Shown in pieces: positions 5,277 to 9,010 of a stretch of 9,010 nt of DNA. The stretch is from Armatimonadota bacterium (lineage in GTDB: Bacteria > Armatimonadota > Fimbriimonadia > Fimbriimonadales > ATM1), in NCBI GenBank assembly GCA_003695835.1, contig RFHN01000214.1:1-9010 (forward strand). The letters are read 5' to 3'. Both the position numbers and the translations under genes were made by a program. Within the stretch, counting starts at the first letter, position 1, and each line of letters begins with the position of its first letter. The notes under the pieces were generated by a model that ran no database searches, was not told the DNA's origin, and worked only from the letters and a program-made list of their open reading frames with translations.

Positions 5277-5774
5277 ATGGTAGGCATCCTATGCGTGTGT
5301 CTGAGCTTTCAGATTCAGTTCGTGACACCCGACCGGTATCAGGTGACGCACGGCGTCGAGATCCAAGGCGGAATCCAGCGAGTACGATTCAGCGATGACG
5401 ACCGCCTGATCGTCGAAGCTCGCCGCCCCTTCACGGTCGCGGAGCCATCCGTCGAAGTGATCTTCGAGGCGACCTCGCCCACGGAGACACCTCAAGATCT
5501 CGGCGTCGAAGTCGAAGCCATGTGCACCGGCAGCCCCGCGATCCAACGCATTGAATACTACAACTTCACAACGCAGACGTGGGAGGTGGTGGACGAGAGG
5601 AACGCGCCCGACTTCGACCAGGTCATCTCCACGCATGGCCGAGCGCCGGCGCCCGACTATGTCGAAGACGGGACGCGAAAAATGAGGATCAAGGTCGGCT
5701 ACCACGACCGAGGCGTTACCTTCCTATCCTGGTCGGGCCAATACGATCGGATCCTTTGGGGAGTCGTTCCTTAG
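5277..5774 (+). CDS. Small beta-rich protein, probably secreted or surface; armatimonad/planctomycete-type beta-sandwich domain
   Basis: Hypothetical 165-residue protein. The first 12 residues are hydrophobic (VGILCVCLSFQI) but lack a basic n-region and a clear cleavage site, so export is plausible rather than shown. The rest is one domain, with landmarks VTPDRYQVTHGVEIQGGIQ (16-34), FSDDDRLIVEAR (38-49), a central strand region, IEYYNFTTQTWEVVDER (92-108), YVEDGTRKMRIKVGY (128-142) and a C-terminal YDRILWGVV. I recall this order ('Y.v..G...sG....f.sDD..L.V', 'ie.yN..t..W..vD.R', 'g..riKV.y', 'D...W') as a repeated module at the ends of large exoproteins of Armatimonadota and Planctomycetes, where it follows Ig- or propeller-like domains. 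Here it stands alone, right after the start. The start is fixed by AAGGAGGT at 5259-5266. The gene is convergent with the aminotransferase and overlaps it by 4 bp. No enzymatic residues seen. Confidence 0.6.
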   Translation: MVGILCVCLSFQIQFVTPDRYQVTHGVEIQGGIQRVRFSDDDRLIVEARRPFTVAEPSVEVIFEATSPTETPQDLGVEVEAMCTGSPAIQRIEYYNFTTQTWEVVDERNAPDFDQVISTHGRAPAPDYVEDGTRKMRIKVGYHDRGVTFLSWSGQYDRILWGVVP

Positions 5775-7045
5775 CCGATCCCCTTCCGAGCGGCCAGGAG
5801 CATCGCATCGGCGAAGCGGTCCAGCTCGTCGAGCGTGGTGTACACGTTCGGCGTGACGCGGATCCCGCGAAACTGCTCGTGCTGGATGGCGACAACGAAG
5901 ATGCGATGCTCCTTCCAAAGCCACTCCACGAGCGCGCTCGGTTCGATTCCCACGATCTCCACCGTCGTGAGGCCGCAGGAAAACTCGGGATCGAGACTCG
6001 TGTGGAACCGGACGTTCTTCTCGTCGCGGAGACGGTTCGCCCACCGGTCTCGCAGAAACCGTAATCGCGCCTCCTTGCGCTCGGGGCCGATCAGCTCATG
6101 GAACGTGAGCGCTTCCGCGACAGCATTGTGATTCGCCGCCGGGTGCGTTCCAATCTCTTCGAACTTTCGAATGTCGTCGTCCTTCTCGGCAGGGGCCGCC
6201 ATCAAGGGCCAAAGGTCTCGAATCTTGTCCCGCCGAACATAGAGGAAGCCGGTGCCGATCGGCGCCATGAGCCACTTGTGAAGAGAGGTGCCATAGTAGT
6301 CGCACCGGAGATCGTCGCGACTGAAGGCAAGATGCGCGAAAGCGTGGGCGCCATCCACGACCACGGGGATTCCCCTCGCCCTTCCCAATTCGCAGATGCG
6401 GCGAACCGGCAACACCGTCCCGTTCAAGAAAATCACGTGGCAAATCAAGAGGAGGCGCGTGCGGTTCGTAATCCCAGCCTCAATCGCGGATACGACCTCG
6501 TCCGCAGAACGCGGCGTCACTGGTATCTCGACCTGTCTCAGCACGATTCCGTCCCTTCTCTCGCGCTGCTTCAGGGTGTTGACCATACGGGGATAGTCTT
6601 GGGTTGTCGTTAAGACTTCGTCTCCCGGCTTGAGGTCGAAGCCGAATAGACAGATCTCCAACGCTTCGCTGGCATTCCGTGTAACGGCGATCTCTTCCTT
6701 GTCGCACCCGAAGTGCCTCGCCAACCGCTGCCGAACCGCCTCGACTTCGTCCTCCAGGTGTCGCCACATGTAGTAGCTCGGCGCCTGGTTCGAGTAATCG
6801 AGTTGGCGCTTGAGCGCGTCCAAGACGACACGCGGGGACGGACACACACCGCCGTTGTTCAGATTCACCATCGAACGGTCGAGGGTGAACGCCTGCTGAA
6901 TCTGAATCCAGAAGTCTTCATCCTCGGCAGCGGCGGACGGATCGGAGGACAGTCGGAGAATCAATCGTTCACAGAGGTCCAGCGCCTCGTTCTTGAATGC
7001 AACAGCCCCCACCGTCGCAGCCAGTAGCTCTCTTCGAGTCAGCAT
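5771..7045 (-). CDS. PLP-dependent class V aminotransferase-fold enzyme with Tat-like N-terminus
   Basis: Fold-type I PLP enzyme of the class V group (cysteine desulfurase, isopenicillin N epimerase and relatives); the actual reaction is unknown. From ATG 7045 the product has 424 residues. It shows VNLNNGGVCPSP (60-71, substrate/phosphate entry), TRNASEALE (122-130, PLP phosphate loop), VVVDGAHAFAH (228-238) with the PLP-pyridine aspartate D231 and ring-stacking H234, SLHKWLMAPIGTGFLY (254-269) with Schiff-base lysine K257, and GTHPAANHNA (299-308). It is closest in my memory to the 'isopenicillin N epimerase-like' proteins. The N-terminus MLTRRELLAATVGAVAF has a twin-arginine pair (R4-R5) and a hydrophobic stretch, as in Tat signals, but no clean AxA cleavage site. 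An in-frame ATG at 7117 would run through the upstream terminator and is rejected. It ends in TAA within TTAG shared with the convergent gene. Confidence 0.9.
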   Translation of the reverse strand: MLTRRELLAATVGAVAFKNEALDLCERLILRLSSDPSAAAEDEDFWIQIQQAFTLDRSMVNLNNGGVCPSPRVVLDALKRQLDYSNQAPSYYMWRHLEDEVEAVRQRLARHFGCDKEEIAVTRNASEALEICLFGFDLKPGDEVLTTTQDYPRMVNTLKQRERRDGIVLRQVEIPVTPRSADEVVSAIEAGITNRTRLLLICHVIFLNGTVLPVRRICELGRARGIPVVVDGAHAFAHLAFSRDDLRCDYYGTSLHKWLMAPIGTGFLYVRRDKIRDLWPLMAAPAEKDDDIRKFEEIGTHPAANHNAVAEALTFHELIGPERKEARLRFLRDRWANRLRDEKNVRFHTSLDPEFSCGLTTVEIVGIEPSALVEWLWKEHRIFVVAIQHEQFRGIRVTPNVYTTLDELDRFADAMLLAARKGIG

Positions 7046-7057
7046 AAGGGAACGATA
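7046..7057 (-). promoter_or_regulatory. Possible -10 box for a leaderless aminotransferase mRNA
   Basis: On the minus strand TATCGT (complement of 7052-7057) matches TAnnnT and lies 6 nt before the ATG at 7045. There is no Shine-Dalgarno sequence (the six bases before ATG are TCCCTT). The terminator T-tract of the upstream gene ends at 7067, leaving 21 nt for any promoter, so a leaderless start is the simplest arrangement. Confidence 0.35.
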
Positions 7058-7066
7058 CCCGCAGCG

Positions 7067-7099
7067 AAAAAAATCGAGCCGGCCCGAGGGCCGACTCGA
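7067..7099 (-). terminator. Intrinsic terminator of the PEP-CTERM gene
   Basis: On the minus strand 7099-7074 folds into an 11-bp GC-rich stem (one G.U pair) closed by a CTCG tetraloop: TCGAGTCGGCC pairs with GGCCGGCTCGA. It is followed at once by seven T (7073-7067). It begins 34 nt after the PEP-CTERM stop codon. This is the clearest terminator in the window and separates that gene from the aminotransferase on the same strand. Confidence 0.92.
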
Positions 7100-7133
7100 C
7101 ACCGACTTCCGTTGCAACGGTTACCGTAACTTA

Positions 7134-7661
7134 CTACTTCTTCCGTCGGCGAGCGGCAAGTGCCGCCAGACCAGCGCCAATCGCCAGCAGAGTTGCAGGC
7201 TCAGGCACGGTGCTGACAGTGAGAATGTACGCGCCATCCTCACTGTGGTCGCCAACGAAGTCATCGTCCCCGAATCCGGATACTGCGATGTAGTGGACAC
7301 CAGTGTACTCCGCTTGCCAACGAATCGCGGAACCGAAACCGGAACCGGCATCATCGTTGAATTCAAGCAGGTTCTGACTGTTGTCAAACAACCCAAGTAT
7401 CGTATCGGGGTCGCTGTAAGGATCCTCGATCGGAGTCGTGATGATGGTGATGAACTCACCTTCAAACAGATTGATCGAGAAGAAGTCCACATCTCCGCCA
7501 CCTGCCGTGAGGCTCATCACCCCAACGTCAGCCCACGGAGAGGGACCACGGGTGATCACGTTGGCCGTACCGAACGTGTTGTTCGGCTCGGTCTCCACGA
7601 TCACAGCCCCGGCAACGGAAGCCAGAGTTGCGAGACCCAGTATTGTCAATAGTCTCTTCAT
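7134..7661 (-). CDS. Secreted PPC-domain protein with PEP-CTERM sorting signal
   Basis: A 175-residue exported protein. Residues 1-19 are a Sec signal peptide (MKRLLTILGL, then a hydrophobic core ending ASVAGA). The mature part is a bacterial pre-peptidase C-terminal (PPC) beta-sandwich: ETEPNNTFGTANVI (23-36) is the usual opening, GDVDFFSINL (56-65) and DPDTILGLFDNSQNLLEFND (84-103) the central landmarks, and GVHYIAVSGFG (121-131) and GAYILTVS (143-150) the final strands. Residues 152-175 are a PEP-CTERM signal: VPEPAT, a hydrophobic helix and the basic tail RRRKK, which an exosortase would recognise before the protein is handed to the cell surface or matrix. PPC domains usually trail a protease; here the domain is the whole protein. 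It is strongly acidic with many Asp. AAGGAG (7670-7675) is 8 nt before the ATG. It is transcribed alone, with its own terminator. No exosortase gene is in the window. Confidence 0.92.
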   Translation of the reverse strand: MKRLLTILGLATLASVAGAVIVETEPNNTFGTANVITRGPSPWADVGVMSLTAGGGDVDFFSINLFEGEFITIITTPIEDPYSDPDTILGLFDNSQNLLEFNDDAGSGFGSAIRWQAEYTGVHYIAVSGFGDDDFVGDHSEDGAYILTVSTVPEPATLLAIGAGLAALAARRRKK

Positions 7662-7679
7662 TAGAGTCTCTCCTTCAGA

Positions 7680-7714
7680 TGCTCGGACCTGGCGAACCGA
7701 GCACTTACAGTATA
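7680..7714 (-). promoter_or_regulatory. Promoter -10 box and 5'-end hairpin of the PEP-CTERM gene
   Basis: On the minus strand TATACT (complement of 7709-7714) is a near-consensus -10 box; I see no good -35. Transcription would start near 7702, at the foot of a 7-bp perfect hairpin made by TGCTCGG (7680-7686) and CCGAGCA (7697-7703) with a 10-nt loop. A stem at the very 5' end is a known way to protect mRNA from decay; the same inverted repeat could instead be an operator overlapping the start site. Confidence 0.45.
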
Positions 7715-7818
7715 CCGTGAGTTTCGCGTGGGTAGTTAACGACTCGCAAAAAACACCTCAAAACCGGTAATTCTGCTGGGATGCGGCGGCAGCGCCCTCT
7801 GATTCGTCCTTTCGGTTG

Positions 7819-9010
7819 ATGGTACGAAGGCTTGGCGCAGCACTCGCACTCTTCAGTCGAAAGTGGGTCCCAGACCCGTTCATCCTCGCCATCCTGCTCA
7901 CGGCCCTCGCATTTCTACTGGCTATAGTCGCGGGAAAGCCGGATTTCTCACTCGTTGATACGATCGGCGCCTGGGGAGGACGGCTCGTGGACGGACAGGT
8001 TACTCCCGACGAAAAGGGAATCTGGCGGTTCCTCACCTTCTCCATGCAGATGTGTCTCATCCTGGTCACCGGCCACGCCCTCGCCAGCACGAAGCCGGTC
8101 GGCAGACTCATCGAGCGCCTCGCCTCCGTGCCCCGCACGACTGGCTCCGCAGCCGCCCTCACCGCCGCCGTCGCCATGGTCGCGGCGTTCATCAACTGGG
8201 GGCTTGGACTGATCGTCGGCGCCCTTCTTGCCCGCGAAATCGGGAAAGCCGCTAAGCGGGACGGGCGGAAACTCCACTATCCACTCGTGGTCGCGGCGGG
8301 TTATGTCGGTTTGATGGTATGGCATGGCGGCCTTTCGGGAACTGCACCCTTCAAGATGACGCAGATGAAGGATGTGACCGAGGTCCTCGGCGACCGCGCA
8401 CAAGAGATCGGAACGGTCGGCCTGGAGCAGACCGTGTTTTCTCCGCTGAACCTTGCCGTGGCAGCCTTGCTCCTTCTCGTTGTTCCCTTGTTCTTCGTCT
8501 GGCTCGCGCCGAAGGGAGACGACGAGATTCTCGAAGCGCCTATGCTCGAGCATCCGGAAGAAGAGGACACGCTCATCCGAACGCCGAGCGACCGCCTCAA
8601 CCACTCCTGGCTCCTCACTCTCTTCGTCGTCGCTGCGGGATTTGCCTACCTCTTCCTGCTCGTGCCCAAGGTTGGCTTTCTCTCCATTGACATCAATATC
8701 ATTATTCTGTTCTTTCTTCTTCTCGGCATGCTCCTTCACGGATCTCCCCTGCGTTACGCACAAGCCGTCAACGAAGCCGCCAGCGGATGCGGCGGGATCA
8801 TCCTTCAATTTCCCTTCTATGCCGGCATTCAAGCCGTGTTGAGCGCAAGCGGCCTGATTGCGGCGACGAGCCAATGGATCGCGGAGCACGCGAGCCAACA
8901 GACGCTGCCGGTCTTCACGTTCCTGTCCGCCGCTCTCGTAAACCTCTTTGTGCCCTCTGGCGGTGGGCAATGGGCGGTGCAGGGACCGATCGTCGTGGAC
9001 TCCGCTCTCC
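7819..9010 (+). CDS. atoE: AtoE-family short-chain fatty acid transporter, 3' end outside the window
   Basis: Multi-pass inner-membrane carrier of the short-chain fatty acid uptake family (E. coli AtoE type), importing acids such as acetoacetate or butyrate. 397 codons are present without a stop; E. coli AtoE has about 440, so roughly 40-60 residues are missing. Alignment from memory starts at residue 1: SRKWVPDPFILAILLTAL (13-30), FSMQMCLILVTGHALAS (74-90), INWGLGLIVGALLARE (125-140), the GGLSGTAP loop (170-177), ILQFPFYAGIQAVL (328-341), and the hallmark VPSGGGQWAVQGP (378-390). A hydrophilic loop rich in Asp/Glu (about 230-262) separates the two halves, as in AtoE. ATG 7819 matches the family start; there is no good ribosome site upstream, only a TTG directly before it. 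It is divergent from the PEP-CTERM gene across 157 bp. No ato catabolic genes (CoA transferase, thiolase) are in the window, so the symbol denotes family, not pathway. Confidence 0.88.
   Translation, partial: MVRRLGAALALFSRKWVPDPFILAILLTALAFLLAIVAGKPDFSLVDTIGAWGGRLVDGQVTPDEKGIWRFLTFSMQMCLILVTGHALASTKPVGRLIERLASVPRTTGSAAALTAAVAMVAAFINWGLGLIVGALLAREIGKAAKRDGRKLHYPLVVAAGYVGLMVWHGGLSGTAPFKMTQMKDVTEVLGDRAQEIGTVGLEQTVFSPLNLAVAALLLLVVPLFFVWLAPKGDDEILEAPMLEHPEEEDTLIRTPSDRLNHSWLLTLFVVAAGFAYLFLLVPKVGFLSIDINIIILFFLLLGMLLHGSPLRYAQAVNEAASGCGGIILQFPFYAGIQAVLSASGLIAATSQWIAEHASQQTLPVFTFLSAALVNLFVPSGGGQWAVQGPIVVDSAL

Noticed and set aside
7111..7130. Short palindromes GTTGCAAC and GTTACCGTAAC after the PEP-CTERM stop codon
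   Set aside because: They are short, lie between a stop codon and a strong terminator, and have no partner elsewhere in the window; chance is likely.
7948..8970. 340-codon open frame on the minus strand opposite the AtoE-family gene
   Set aside because: The sense frame is a full-length match to a known transporter. The antisense product is a uniformly charged, low-complexity sequence typical of the complement of membrane-protein codons.
1..9010. CRISPR arrays, tRNA/rRNA genes, insertion sequences, attachment sites or a defence island
   Set aside because: No regularly spaced repeats, cloverleaf or rRNA-like stretches, transposase or integrase domains, or terminal inverted repeats were found on either strand by reading.

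Overview
The window (about 60% GC by eye) is ordinary, gene-dense bacterial chromosome: eleven protein genes and no RNA genes, transposons, CRISPR arrays or phage genes that I can see. The organism is probably an environmental Gram-negative-type bacterium that uses the exosortase/PEP-CTERM surface-sorting system. The combination of a PPC-domain PEP-CTERM protein, a Tat-type class V aminotransferase with the 'NLNNGG' signature, and a stand-alone beta-sandwich protein of a type I associate with armatimonad and planctomycete exoproteins makes Armatimonadota (Fimbriimonadia) my best guess. This is an inference, not a proof.

Layout, left to right. (1) pyrD (27-1046, +), class 2 dihydroorotate dehydrogenase, whose start appears to be an ATA codon. 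It meets, tail to tail with a 40-bp overlap, a leftward lemA-htpX pair (2548-1007, -) encoding a LemA membrane protein and an M48 membrane protease. (2) Divergent from lemA is a SpoU/TrmH-type RNA methyltransferase (2635-3264, +). (3) A 47-residue lipoprotein with a Gly/Ser-rich mature chain (3323-3466, -) lies in what would otherwise look like a 370-bp gap. It is divergent from a three-gene rightward operon (3631-5218). That operon encodes two related single-pass membrane proteins with NTF2/DUF4878-like outer domains, followed by a sugar phosphate isomerase/epimerase, each junction being an ATGA stop/start overlap. (4) A small beta-sandwich protein (5277-5774, +) shares the four bases TTAG as stop codon with a convergent class V aminotransferase (5771-7045, -). 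(5) Upstream of the aminotransferase is a PPC-domain PEP-CTERM protein (7134-7661, -) with a very clear intrinsic terminator; only 21 bp separate the end of the terminator T-tract from the aminotransferase ATG. (6) Divergent from it is an AtoE-family short-chain fatty acid transporter (7819 to the window end, +, incomplete).

Functionally the genes are mixed: pyrimidine synthesis, membrane protein quality control, RNA modification, cell-envelope proteins and uptake of short acids. I see no clear new defence or mobile system. The points most worth a second look are the AUA-type start of pyrD, the tiny low-complexity lipoprotein, the tandem NTF2-like membrane pair coupled to an isomerase, and two genes whose promoter-like -10 boxes lie 6-7 bases before the start codon, suggesting leaderless mRNAs.
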